Part shown: piece after piece, positions 16,657-25,665 of the stretch
How positions within the stretch are numbered: position 1 is the first letter of the stretch
Layout: each line of letters begins with the position of its first letter
Assembly (NCBI GenBank): GCA_937123825.1
Contig: CAKZKQ010000053.1
Location: 1 to 42,122 of the forward strand
Direction: 5' to 3'
Source of the DNA: an uncultured Pseudomonadota bacterium
GTDB taxonomy: Bacteria; Myxococcota_A; Bradymonadia; Bradymonadales; GCA-2716585
Length of the DNA stretch: 42,122 nucleotides
Translations under genes and position numbers: made by a program
Notes under the pieces: model-generated
What the model was told of the DNA's origin: nothing
Database searches by the model: none
What the model saw: only the letters and a program-made list of their open reading frames with translations

Positions 16657-18612
16657 ATGAGCACCACGCCACACACCAACCCCAGTCCGCAGATCCCGGC
16701 GGGGACCGTCCTTGATGGGCGCTATGAGATCGGCCAACTCCTGGCAGAAGGGGGGTTCGCAAAGGTCTACACCGGGCGCCAACTCAACATCGCTCGCCCC
16801 GTGGCCATCAAGGTCCTCAACCCCACCGACGAGAGCGCGCGTCAGTTGGTTGAGGAGAAGTTCTTTCTGGAAGCCCAGTCGGCGGGCCAAATCACCCACC
16901 CCAACGTGGTGACGGTCTTTGACTACGGTCTTATTGGGCACCAGCGCCAGCCCTACATCGTCATGGAGCTGCTCCAGGGCCACAACCTGGCCCAGGAGGT
17001 GCGCCACTACGGCCCCATGGAGCCTCGCCGTGCCCTGAAGCTCTTTGCCGGCTGCCTGGCGGCGCTCGAAGAGGCCCACCGCTTGCAGATCGTGCACCGC
17101 GATCTCAAGCCTGCCAACCTCTTCATCGTCAACCCCGGCACCGATCAGGAGATGCTCAAGATCCTGGACTTCGGGGTGGCCCGCGTGCGCGCCGCCAACG
17201 CCACCAGCCAGACCGGCAACGGCCAACTCCTTGGATCGCCCCGTTACCTGGCCCCCGAGTACCTCAAATTCCACATCGCCACCCCGACGCTGGACGTCTA
17301 CCAGATGGGGCTCATCCTCATCGAAATGCTCACAGGCAGGCCAGTCGTCACCGAGGCCAACCCGTTTGAGTGCATCAGGGTCCACACCACCGCCGATCTC
17401 TCCGTCCCCGACGATCTGATCGGTGGTCCGCTGGGGCCAACGATCCTGGGAGCGTTGGAGCTTGATCACACCGCCCGTTTTGCCAACGCTGGCCAGCTGC
17501 GCCAGTCGCTGATGTCGGTCGACTTCTCCGCCGTCAAGCCTCCGGGAGCGGCGCTGCGGCGCCTGTCTGATCTCTCGGGTGGGGTGCGCAGCGTCGCCGC
17601 CAGAGCGCTCGAGCCCGGCGCCCCTCGCTCCACTGGCGAGCAGCGCTCGGTCCAGGCCCCCGGTGGCGGCTTTGAGCCCGGCGGCGCGACGGTCCCGGTG
17701 GACATGCGCCAGCATGTCCCCATGATGGCCCACCAACTCGGGATGGCCCCTGCCGGGCAGGCCGCAGAGCAGAGGCTTGGTCAAGACGATCTGGACGAAG
17801 AGCAGACCACGGAGTGGAGCGGCCGCAAGCTCAACGAGGCCGTGGCGGCCAGAGTCGGCGTCGCCCCTTCAATGGAAGTCTCCATCAACTTGCCGCCGGC
17901 GCCCACTGTCGACGGACCCATGACGGCTGGAGCCACCGTGGTCGGCGCGGTGCCGCGTCGGCCCCCGATGCCTTCGGCGCCAGCCGCCGCGCTGGCACCC
18001 GGCGCATCCTGGGACGTGCGCAGGCCGTGGGTGATCACCGCATTGATGATTGGCGGATTCATTATGTTCGCCGGATCGCTGACATGCCTCATCAGCGCCA
18101 TTGTCTACAACCCCACCGCAGCCCCCGTGATTGAACCTGCGGCGATCGACAAAGGCGACGGTGAACAAGCCCCCCCACAGCCAAACACCGATCCGATCGA
18201 GGGGTCTGGCGCTGTGATACCCGATCCTGAAGAAGCTTCAGAGGTGGACTCTGAACCCCCGGCAGCGCAAAAAAAGGACACAGTGGTTCTCTTTTCGACC
18301 ATTCCGGCGGGTGCAAGCGTCAAAGAGTTTGACGCGGAGGTGGGCAAGACACCCTATAAAGTCCGCTTCAAAGACGGCGAGCAAGACGCTCGTCAACTCC
18401 AGGTTGAGAAGGACGGCTTCCGCACGGTGCAGGTTGATATCTCGCCCCAGGATGCCCCCAGCATGACCGTCAAGCTCGATGCGCGTAAGGCTCCTGTTGT
18501 GGTGAAGCCAAACCCCACACCTCCCAAGCCTCGCCCCAAAGCCCCGGTCAAGCAACCCGTTAAAAAGGCGCCAAAGAAAGAGCGGGCCAAGCCCGTTCTT
18601 GATAAATGGTGA
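16657..18612 (+). CDS. Transmembrane Ser/Thr kinase with extracytoplasmic PEGA domain
   Basis: The 651-residue protein has an N-terminal kinase domain (about 24-290): glycine loop AEGGFAKVYTG, K52 in VAIK, HRD at 147-149, DFG at 171-173 and APE at 199-201. A Pro/Ala-rich linker (about 300-455) contains TTEWSGRKL at 384-392. One transmembrane segment (about 458-484) leads to an acidic spacer and a PEGA-like domain (541-610, VLFSTIPAGASV ... GKTPYKVRF). The protein ends in a Lys/Pro-rich tail finishing LDKW. It is likely a sensor with the PEGA domain in the periplasm. It is paralogous to the kinase that follows. The ATG at 16657 is chosen because the homologous part begins soon after; an ATG at 16588 is possible. 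Confidence 0.88.
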   Translation: MSTTPHTNPSPQIPAGTVLDGRYEIGQLLAEGGFAKVYTGRQLNIARPVAIKVLNPTDESARQLVEEKFFLEAQSAGQITHPNVVTVFDYGLIGHQRQPYIVMELLQGHNLAQEVRHYGPMEPRRALKLFAGCLAALEEAHRLQIVHRDLKPANLFIVNPGTDQEMLKILDFGVARVRAANATSQTGNGQLLGSPRYLAPEYLKFHIATPTLDVYQMGLILIEMLTGRPVVTEANPFECIRVHTTADLSVPDDLIGGPLGPTILGALELDHTARFANAGQLRQSLMSVDFSAVKPPGAALRRLSDLSGGVRSVAARALEPGAPRSTGEQRSVQAPGGGFEPGGATVPVDMRQHVPMMAHQLGMAPAGQAAEQRLGQDDLDEEQTTEWSGRKLNEAVAARVGVAPSMEVSINLPPAPTVDGPMTAGATVVGAVPRRPPMPSAPAAALAPGASWDVRRPWVITALMIGGFIMFAGSLTCLISAIVYNPTAAPVIEPAAIDKGDGEQAPPQPNTDPIEGSGAVIPDPEEASEVDSEPPAAQKKDTVVLFSTIPAGASVKEFDAEVGKTPYKVRFKDGEQDARQLQVEKDGFRTVQVDISPQDAPSMTVKLDARKAPVVVKPNPTPPKPRPKAPVKQPVKKAPKKERAKPVLDKW

Positions 18613-18741
18613 CGCGTTAAACTTTCGCTGAACAATTACAGCTAAGGCTGAATTATGCCTTGATTTGATTTTGTCGATGTGTCAGAAGTAATAGCAGGCC
18701 TTGTGGGGTCCAATGCGTCGACTCGCGGTGATCAAGTGTCC

Positions 18742-20865
18742 ATGACCAGGAACAAATCCAATCAAGGGAGCCTGCCTCTCTTTGAATCAGGTGTCATCCT
18801 TGAAGGGCGGTACGTGATCGATGGCCTCCTGGCCGAGGGGGGATTTGCCAAGGTGTACACTGGTCGGCAGCTCAACATTGACCGACCGGTCGCCATCAAG
18901 ATCCTCAACCGCACCGAAGACGATGAAGTCCGCCGGATGGTCGAGGAGAAGTTCCTTCTGGAGGCCAAATCGGCCGCACAGATCACCCACCCCAACGTCG
19001 TCACCATTTTTGACTATGGGCTGACCCACCAAACCCATCAGCCGTTCATTGTAATGGAGCTGCTTGAGGGCCACACCCTCAAGCGCGAACTCTATCAGAA
19101 CGGACCGATGAGCCCCCAGCGGGCCCAGCGGCTCTTTGTGTCGTGCCTTGAGGCGCTTGCCGAAGCCCACCGGCTTCAAATCATTCACCGCGACCTCAAG
19201 CCTGCCAACCTCTTCATCACCAACCCCGGCACCGAGCGCGAAGCGCTCAAGGTGGTGGACTTTGGTGTGGCCCGTGTTCGAGCGGTTCAGGCCACCAGCC
19301 AGACCGCCAAAGGGCAGATCTTTGGCACGCCGCGCTACTTGCCGCCCGAATACCTCGACAAGCGCATCGCCACCCCGACGCTGGACGTCTACCAGATGGG
19401 CCTGGTGCTCGTGGAAGCGCTCACGGGCCGCCCGGTGCTGGGCGATCGCAACCCGTTTGAGTGCATCATGGTCCACACCAGGGGCCACCTGGTGCTGCCC
19501 GTTGATCTGCTCCAAGGCCCCATGGCGCCGCTGATCATCAAAGCGTTGTCTTTTGATCACACCAAGCGCCTGCCCGATGCACGGCGCTTCTGCGACATGC
19601 TCGGTCGAATCGACGTCTCCGGCATGGAGACCCCCGGCCCTGAGTTGGTGCGCCTTGATCGCTTCCTGGAGCGGCGCAAGGTTGGGGCCGCAGCGGCCAC
19701 GCCTGTGCTGGCTGAGGACTGGCTAAACCCCAACAGCAGCCCCGACTTTGCTGGCCCCAACACGCCTTTGCCCGTCAGGCACACCAGCAACGAAGATCAG
19801 GCGGTCCCGGCCTCCAGTCTCTCCGAGGGAGAACCCTCCCAGGAAAACACGGCCATGATCGTCTGGGGGCACGAGGATGAAGAAGGCCCTGTGGCCGCCA
19901 TCCCACCTGCGCCTGCACTTGACGATGACAAAACCACCGAGTGGAGCGGCCGCAAGCTCGAAGAGATGGGGCTGCGTCTGAGCCCCAGCCAGGAGCACCG
20001 CGCGGCGCCAGCGCCGCCGCTCAACCTCCTGCGACCGCCCGGACCCCCGCGCGCTTCGCGTCATCAAGCCGCTGCCAGAGGCCACTCCACCGGGGTCAGG
20101 CCGACCGCCGCGCCGCCTGCACCCGTGCAGCCGACCATGATGCCGTCAAAGCGCGCTCGCGCAGGCGCCCCAGGCCCCGATCCTGGCGTCTTTGCCGACA
20201 TGCCCACCACCGCCATGCCCGATCTGGCCCAGTACCAGGATCACACGGCGCTTTTGGACTACGCTCCTGCTGGGGGCGACAACCGCCCACCGGCCATCCT
20301 CCAGCCCATCAACTGGGCGCTGCTTCTGACCGGTGGCTTGGCTGTGCTCGCCTTTGGGGCAGCCATCGGCGTCTGGATTCAAGCCAGCGCGCTGACTTTT
20401 GGTGAAGAGCCCCAGGACGGCGCACCAACATCGCCGCCGACCGATCCCAAGGACAGCGTCGAAGACTCCAAACCCAACAAACACAACTCTTCCAACAAAG
20501 ATCCCCAACCCAGCGTCGACAAAGAGCCGGCTGCGGCAGCGGCTGCCGTTGAGGACGGCGACGTCGTCAAGGTCATCGTCGCCTCACTGCCCCCTGGCGC
20601 CGACGTTGAAATCAACGACAAGTCGGTCGGCACCACGCCCTTTGTGGTCGAGTTTAAAGACGATCAGGCCAGCACCCGCTCCATGTGGCTGCGCATGGGA
20701 GGGCATGTCCCTGTCCTGGTCGATGTCTCCCCGGCCGACACTCCCAGACTGACCTTCACCCTCAAGAAGGAAAAAGAGCTGCGAGAGTCGGCCAACGAAG
20801 GCAATTCGCGTCGCGGGGCCGCGTCCAACAAAAACAAGCGCAAGCAGGTGATCGACAAATGGTGA
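18742..20865 (+). CDS. Transmembrane Ser/Thr kinase with PEGA domain (paralogue)
   Basis: The 707-residue protein repeats the plan of the preceding kinase. It has a glycine loop AEGGFAKVYTG, K53, HRD at 149-151, DFG at 173-175 and PPE in place of APE. A long low-complexity linker contains TTEWSGRKL at 398-406. A transmembrane helix lies at about 523-548 and a PEGA-like domain at 607-675 (VIVASLPPGADV ... GTTPFVVEF). The C-terminus is basic and ends VIDKW, as in its neighbour. It has intact catalytic residues. The ATG at 18742 is preferred; the frame also offers a GTG at 18679. Its stop overlaps the start of the M15-type peptidase gene by 7 bp, so kinase and peptidase are probably made together. 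Confidence 0.88.
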   Translation: MTRNKSNQGSLPLFESGVILEGRYVIDGLLAEGGFAKVYTGRQLNIDRPVAIKILNRTEDDEVRRMVEEKFLLEAKSAAQITHPNVVTIFDYGLTHQTHQPFIVMELLEGHTLKRELYQNGPMSPQRAQRLFVSCLEALAEAHRLQIIHRDLKPANLFITNPGTEREALKVVDFGVARVRAVQATSQTAKGQIFGTPRYLPPEYLDKRIATPTLDVYQMGLVLVEALTGRPVLGDRNPFECIMVHTRGHLVLPVDLLQGPMAPLIIKALSFDHTKRLPDARRFCDMLGRIDVSGMETPGPELVRLDRFLERRKVGAAAATPVLAEDWLNPNSSPDFAGPNTPLPVRHTSNEDQAVPASSLSEGEPSQENTAMIVWGHEDEEGPVAAIPPAPALDDDKTTEWSGRKLEEMGLRLSPSQEHRAAPAPPLNLLRPPGPPRASRHQAAARGHSTGVRPTAAPPAPVQPTMMPSKRARAGAPGPDPGVFADMPTTAMPDLAQYQDHTALLDYAPAGGDNRPPAILQPINWALLLTGGLAVLAFGAAIGVWIQASALTFGEEPQDGAPTSPPTDPKDSVEDSKPNKHNSSNKDPQPSVDKEPAAAAAAVEDGDVVKVIVASLPPGADVEINDKSVGTTPFVVEFKDDQASTRSMWLRMGGHVPVLVDVSPADTPRLTFTLKKEKELRESANEGNSRRGAASNKNKRKQVIDKW

Positions 20866-21794
20866 TCCTGGCGCGGCCAGGCGCTATTGTTCTTGCGCTC
20901 TTGCTGCTTGGCCTGTCCTCGGGTTGCCAAAGCGATGACAAAGGCCGCCGCGACGATGCCCCCTCACCTGCGGCCGCCGTCCCCGAGCCTGCACCCCAGG
21001 CACAGCCCAAGTCACCCCCAGCGCCCAACAAACCTTCACCGGTAGACGAACTCAAAGCCACTGCGTCGATCCCGCAAGGGCTCAAGTGCCTCAAAGCTGC
21101 CTACCCCGAACACATCTGCTCTGTGTCGGCCAACGCCATTCACTGGTGCGACGGCACCAAAATGGCCTACGACGACGGCAAAGCCCACAAGACCCACGCG
21201 CAGTTTCTGGAAGGGGCCGATCTGGAAGACCAGATGAAGCAGCGCTACTTGATTGGCACCCAATACCCCGAACCTCCCCAGGATTTTGACCCAGGGCGAG
21301 CTCGCCATGAACCCTTCTTTAAGAAGATGTATGGCCAGGACGCCAAGGCCGTCAGCCGCACCCTTGTGCCCGTCTTCTGGATGCCAAAGACCGTCAACCG
21401 GCGCATCCTGGTCACCGGTGTCAACGGCATCGATAAAAAACTCAAGGCCGTCTCTGACGAAATTGAAGCCCTCCCAGAACCCATCCGCAAGATGGCCCAG
21501 AAGACCTCCGGGACCTTTGTCTGGCGCACCATCAAGGGCACCGATCGGCTCAGCTCACACAGCTTTGCCATTGCCGTGGATGTGGGGGTGGAGTTTTCGG
21601 ACTACTGGAAGTGGGCTCGAAAGCCCGCCGGGGCGCCGCTGCCCTACAAAAACCGCTTTCCCCTGGAGGTCGTGGAGATCTTTGAGCGCCACGGCTTTGT
21701 CTGGGGCGGAAAGTGGTACCACTACGACACCATGCACTTTGAGTACCGCCCCGAGCTGCTGGCCGACGGCTGCGTCCTCACATCCCCTCCGTGA
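20859..21794 (+). CDS. M15-type peptidase lipoprotein coupled to PEGA kinase
   Basis: The 311-residue protein starts with a basic N-terminus, a hydrophobic core and GLSSGC, giving a likely lipidated Cys23. A Pro/Ala-rich linker follows to about residue 68. The catalytic part shows the M15 pattern LSSHSFAIAVD (H234, D241), then the EVVEIFERHGFVWGG segment, and HYDTMHFEY (D290, H293). Proteins of this pattern (VanY/endolysin-like, peptidase_M15_4) cut peptidoglycan peptide bonds. The ATG overlaps the kinase stop codon (ATGGTGA), which decides this start over earlier frame-open codons. The coupling suggests that the kinase and this wall hydrolase work in one pathway; that is inference. A distant relative lies at 4030-5130. 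Confidence 0.85.
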   Translation: MVILARPGAIVLALLLLGLSSGCQSDDKGRRDDAPSPAAAVPEPAPQAQPKSPPAPNKPSPVDELKATASIPQGLKCLKAAYPEHICSVSANAIHWCDGTKMAYDDGKAHKTHAQFLEGADLEDQMKQRYLIGTQYPEPPQDFDPGRARHEPFFKKMYGQDAKAVSRTLVPVFWMPKTVNRRILVTGVNGIDKKLKAVSDEIEALPEPIRKMAQKTSGTFVWRTIKGTDRLSSHSFAIAVDVGVEFSDYWKWARKPAGAPLPYKNRFPLEVVEIFERHGFVWGGKWYHYDTMHFEYRPELLADGCVLTSPP

Positions 21795-22194
21795 ATGCCC
21801 TTGTGCACAGCGTTGAACTGCCACTTGCGTCTTGCTGAAATCCGCGGTTGCAACTTCTACAGCATCGCCACCACCTTCATCACCGACGGATACCAAAGCC
21901 TGGAATAAAGCCTTTTGGCTTGGCTTTGGTGTGACCTTTTGCACCGTTCTGGCACCACGGCGCCCATTACCCTGTGGCCCACAGGTCGGGGCAGTCTTTG
22001 GGTTGCTCTGACCTGCCTTTTTTGAGACCAGAAGCCGGTTGTGGGGTCACAAAAGGCCATCGAGGCCCTCTACAGCGTTGAGAGCGTTGCAGGCGAGCTT
22101 ATTTTGATATGGGATTTGTCCTCAAAACCCCATCTGGCTACGATGCTGCGCATGAGAGAGATGTGCCATCCCAACGCCCTTTTATGGAGAGTCC
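21795..22194. other. Intergenic region, 400 bases
   Basis: No convincing gene lies here. Short frames on the minus strand (near 21857-22060) have no codon or domain support. The region holds the candidate promoter at 22078-22105 for the next gene and some imperfect hairpins, none followed by a clear T-run. Confidence 0.55.
22078..22105 (+). promoter_or_regulatory. Sigma-70-like promoter for small lipoprotein
   Basis: TTGAGA (22078-22083), a 16-base spacer and TATTTT (22100-22105) match five of six and four of six consensus positions. It would give a leader of about 80 bases before the ATG at 22195. Confidence 0.4.
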
Positions 22195-22662
22195 ATGAAA
22201 CTTTCGATCCATGTTCTGGTATGTGCGCTTCTTTCTATCGCGGCGTTGACCACCAGCGCCTGCATCGCCACCGACACCATCTATAAAGACGAAGGCGACC
22301 TTTGTATCGGCAATGAAGGCTCTGCGTTGAGTGGGCGCACCAGCACGGTCAGCGCCAACGAACCCTTAAGGGTCGTGGTGGCCTTTGGTTGTGGATCCAG
22401 TTCATGTGACAAGCTCGAAAAGGCCAATTGCACCGTCACTGTCGATGGCGACAGGATCATCATTGACAGCTTTGCCCGCGTCGCCCCTGTGGACCTCATC
22501 ACCACCGGCTGCACCTCCGACTGCAACATCTTCTCGGCCCAATGCACCATCCCGCCACTGGACGAAGGCGAATACACCATCGTCCACGGCGATGAGACCC
22601 GTACGCTGACAGTCCCAGGGGACACCTTTGAGTGCAACGGAGATGCAGAGCTTGCATTCTGA
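22195..22662 (+). CDS. Small Cys-containing lipoprotein, unknown function
   Basis: The 155-residue protein has a signal peptide (MKLSIHVLV core) and a Cys at 23 within LTTSAC. This resembles the LTTSC site of another lipoprotein in the window (at 36787-37662), so lipidation is likely though the lipobox is not classic. The mature part has about eight further Cys residues, which suggests disulfides in the periplasm, and alternates short beta-like stretches. No family is recognised. GGAGAG lies 5 bases before the ATG. Nothing indicates a role beyond a location in the envelope. Confidence 0.7.
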   Translation: MKLSIHVLVCALLSIAALTTSACIATDTIYKDEGDLCIGNEGSALSGRTSTVSANEPLRVVVAFGCGSSSCDKLEKANCTVTVDGDRIIIDSFARVAPVDLITTGCTSDCNIFSAQCTIPPLDEGEYTIVHGDETRTLTVPGDTFECNGDAELAF

Positions 22663-22810
22663 CGCTTTGCGAGACGATGGCCCAAGCCTGGAAGAACAAC
22701 CCTTGCGCCACGAGGCTTTCTGGACAGCGGGCGCAGAGTGACTAACTTGGTTCCCAAGGTGCTCTGCGCAAAGATACGACCGTGGTCCAAACCCACGCGC
22801 TTGTGACCCA

Positions 22811-22818
22811 GGAGGAGA
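22811..22818 (+). promoter_or_regulatory. Ribosome-binding site deciding the start of the TerB-like gene
   Basis: GGAGGAGA lies 8 bases before the ATG at 22827, an ideal Shine-Dalgarno spacing. The alternative upstream GTG at 22782 has no comparable site, so the shorter product is preferred. Confidence 0.7.
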
Positions 22819-22826
22819 CTCGCCAG

Positions 22827-23258
22827 ATGCTCAGTAAAGAACTGAGAGGCTTTGATGTCCGGGAGTACATCCGGCTTTTGACCGCCATCGCTGCTGTCGA
22901 TGGCATTGACCCGGTGGAAGAGGACTTTATTCGCAAACAGGCCGCCGAGTTCGGGGTCGATGCCGACGCTCTGCTCAAAGACCCACCCAACGACCTCAAC
23001 GTCATTGTGGGTGACTCTTCACACGTCACTCGCCGCGCCATTTATCGGGACTGCTTCATGTTGGCCCAGGCCGACAACACCTTCAGCTTCGCCGAGCGCA
23101 AAGCCATGAGCGCCTTGCGCAAGACCCTGGGATTGAGCCTCGAATGCGCCCTGGCCATCGAGTCCTGGGCCGTGCGCTACGATGCCATCCTGCGCGAAGG
23201 TCAGCGCCTGATGGGCGAAGACTGGAAACCTGCCGACGAGAACATCAAGCTGGATTGA
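22827..23258 (+). CDS. TerB-like domain protein
   Basis: The 143-residue, all-helical protein matches the TerB/DjlA-N fold by pattern. There is a first helix pair with LLTAIAAVDGIDPVEEDFIRKQAAEFG, and a second with CFMLAQADNTFSFAERKAMSALRKTLGL. Both halves carry the acidic D-G/N-x(4)-E pattern thought to bind a metal in TerB. There is no signal peptide, so it is probably cytoplasmic. TerB-like domains occur in tellurite and stress-response systems, but no ter operon is present here. It ends 56 bases before the convergent repeat lipoprotein gene. A second TerB-like gene lies at 34954-35286. Confidence 0.75.
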   Translation: MLSKELRGFDVREYIRLLTAIAAVDGIDPVEEDFIRKQAAEFGVDADALLKDPPNDLNVIVGDSSHVTRRAIYRDCFMLAQADNTFSFAERKAMSALRKTLGLSLECALAIESWAVRYDAILREGQRLMGEDWKPADENIKLD

Positions 23259-23314
23259 GCCCTGTGCTTTGTCAGTAAACCAGCGCCTCAGGGCGCGGCT
23301 TCCTGTCTCAATGG

Positions 23315-25537
23315 TCAAAAACACAGGAACGCGTAGCCCTCTTGTGAGACCAGCGGGCACTGAGGCGTCCAATCACCACACAAGACATGGGGTTGACCTT
23401 CATCGCCCAGGCGTTGGCTTAGCTCCTGGGCCGCGTTGGGCAAGAGCAGTGGGTTGTCGATGACGATCAACCGACCGCCGATCGCCTCCAAAGTCTCCAA
23501 TCCCTCGATCTGCGCCAAAAGCGGGTTGCCCAGGTCCTCTATCGTATTGCAAAAGCTGTCGAGCGCCACCGGAGGATCTCCAACCCGCACGTCGCCGCCA
23601 ATGGACACCAGCGCATCCATCCCAACCAACGCCTGTGCCGCCTGGTTGCGCTGCACCACCAGATCCTCGCCGATGGACTCAAGCGCCTCCAGGCCCCCCA
23701 CCTGGGCGCTCTCCAGCCCCTCCAGCCGCAATGAGCCGCCGACCTGCTCCAAACCATGGAGCGCTTCCTCCCAGGGACCCTCTCCTGAGAGCCACAGGTC
23801 CTGTCCCACTGAGTTCAATGCGTTGAGGTCAATGGTGTCCACCGGGCCGTTGTCAAAGTCGCGGTATTCAATGCTCTCAAAAGCCGTCGCAAATCGGACA
23901 TAGCTTCGGCGTCCGCCAAAGGTGAAGTCCCTCGCAACAGTCTCCAAAGACGGCAGTCGCACGCTTTCCAGCAAAGGGTTGGCCTCAATAAAGAGGCTCC
24001 CGACCGTGCGCAGCTGCTCAAAACCATCCACGTCGGTCATTTGGCCCAACCCCGCCGGGTGCGGGATGTTCCAGCACCGCTCTCCAAAGCCTCTGCATTC
24101 TTCAAACGACACAAACCCTCCAAGCTTCAGCGATCCCGCCACGCGCTCCAAAGACGGCAGTCGCACCCTTTCCAGATCAGGGTGCTCCACCAACGACAAA
24201 TCTCCGCTGACCGACGTCAGGCGTTCAAACCCAGCAATGCGCTGCAGGTTTGGGTTGCCGTAACGGACGCTGATTACGCATGGTGGAAAGACAAAGGTCT
24301 GACACTGTGGAGAGTTGTAGCCGTGATAGCCGGGGCAATAGTGCTCATCTGGACGACCCATGATCCTTCCTGCAAAGGTCAGATGTCTCCCAACGATCTC
24401 CAGCCTGTTGAAGCCCTCAATGGTCTCCAACCGCTCGTTTCCATACACCATCAGGCTGCGTCCCACGTGTTCGAGGCTGGCGAACGCCTCTGAACCCAAG
24501 TGACGCAGTTGTGTATTGCCCAGGAGCAGGTCTCGTTCTACGCGGCGCAGCGCCCCAAAACCATCGAGCGCTTGCAGCGCGTTGTTGTCCTGGAGCTTCA
24601 AGCTTCCATCGATGGTTTGCAGGTTGTTCAGGCCGCGCACACTGGTCAGGGCGTTGTTGCCACTCTGTAGTGGGGGACATTCATCTTCAATGTTGTTGAA
24701 GTCGGGTTCGGTGTGATCATCAAACCGGTCTTGCAAAAAGCCGCCGATTTCCAGGTCGCCCCCAACCTCCCTCAGGGCGCTGAGCGCATCGACGTTTTCC
24801 AGACGGCGATTGCCGATCAGTCGCACATCCCCCGTCACCTCTTCCAGGCATTCAAGCCCCTGGAGTGATGTCAGTTCGGTGTCCACAATCAACAAATCGC
24901 CGTTGAGGACCGTGATGCCCCCAAGCGCGGCGGTCGTCACGTCGCCTTCAAGGACAATGTTCCGGGTCAATGAATTTGCCTGGCACGGTGCGGTGCATGC
25001 ATCACCCCGCCCATCATTGTTGGTGTCCTCCTGCCCTGGGTTGTGGAGCCACGGGCAGTTGTCATCCACATCTGCGATGCCGTCGTTGTCGGTGTCCTGT
25101 GGAACTTCCTCGGAAGCATCTGGTTCCACTGCGTCAGGCTCCGCCGCATCGGGTTCCTCGACGTCGAGTTCCACAGTGTCGGGTTCTTCCATGTCCTCTA
25201 CGGCGTCATCGGGGTCGGAAGCATCAGGTTCCGCAGCGTCTGGCTCTTCCATAACATCATCGGGCTCAGCGTCGTCATCGCTCGTGTCCATGATGTCTTC
25301 CGGGTCGAGCAGATCGGGTTCATGGTCTCCTGTGTCTGGTGGGTCGGGTGTTGTCGTGTCGGCTTCTTCGGCGTCGGGGCGAGCATCTTCAATCCCTTCG
25401 ACGTCTTGAATGACCATCGCGTCGGGTTCTGTGTTGTTGATGTCTTTGGGCAGCGGTTCCTCGATTGTGTCCGCACACCCTGCAAGTACACAGGCCACCA
25501 CAAGGATTGTTTGGATGGCAAACCACACCTTTTTCAT
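23315..25537 (-). CDS. Lipoprotein with acidic repeats, TSP3 segment and L-domain-like repeats
   Basis: The 740-residue protein has a good lipobox (VLAGC, Cys21) and a strong ribosome-binding site (GGAGGA). Residues about 22-150 are an acidic low-complexity stalk of repeated EPDA/EPDD units. A thrombospondin type-3 segment (DTDNDGIADVDDNCP) follows at about 152-185. The rest is a long series of receptor-L-domain-like leucine-rich repeats (patterns such as LxxVxGDLxLxxNxxLxxLxGL), with a few Cys pairs. Such proteins are displayed outside the cell and bind ligands or other cells. The stalk would hold the repeat domain away from the membrane. It converges with the TerB-like gene. Confidence 0.85.
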   Translation of the reverse strand: MKKVWFAIQTILVVACVLAGCADTIEEPLPKDINNTEPDAMVIQDVEGIEDARPDAEEADTTTPDPPDTGDHEPDLLDPEDIMDTSDDDAEPDDVMEEPDAAEPDASDPDDAVEDMEEPDTVELDVEEPDAAEPDAVEPDASEEVPQDTDNDGIADVDDNCPWLHNPGQEDTNNDGRGDACTAPCQANSLTRNIVLEGDVTTAALGGITVLNGDLLIVDTELTSLQGLECLEEVTGDVRLIGNRRLENVDALSALREVGGDLEIGGFLQDRFDDHTEPDFNNIEDECPPLQSGNNALTSVRGLNNLQTIDGSLKLQDNNALQALDGFGALRRVERDLLLGNTQLRHLGSEAFASLEHVGRSLMVYGNERLETIEGFNRLEIVGRHLTFAGRIMGRPDEHYCPGYHGYNSPQCQTFVFPPCVISVRYGNPNLQRIAGFERLTSVSGDLSLVEHPDLERVRLPSLERVAGSLKLGGFVSFEECRGFGERCWNIPHPAGLGQMTDVDGFEQLRTVGSLFIEANPLLESVRLPSLETVARDFTFGGRRSYVRFATAFESIEYRDFDNGPVDTIDLNALNSVGQDLWLSGEGPWEEALHGLEQVGGSLRLEGLESAQVGGLEALESIGEDLVVQRNQAAQALVGMDALVSIGGDVRVGDPPVALDSFCNTIEDLGNPLLAQIEGLETLEAIGGRLIVIDNPLLLPNAAQELSQRLGDEGQPHVLCGDWTPQCPLVSQEGYAFLCF

Positions 25538-25665
25538 GCGTCATTCCTCCGTTTTGAAGGGAGGGGGACTAGCACACCGCATGCCATCAACCGGATCCAA
25601 AGCTCCCAGTGCCATTGTGTGGGGTGGATGGGGTGGTGTGTGGGGTTGCCGCTGTGGTCTTTGGT

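Noticed and set aside
23283..23296. Short palindrome between the TerB-like and repeat lipoprotein genes as a bidirectional terminator
   Set aside because: Only five base pairs and no T-run on either strand.
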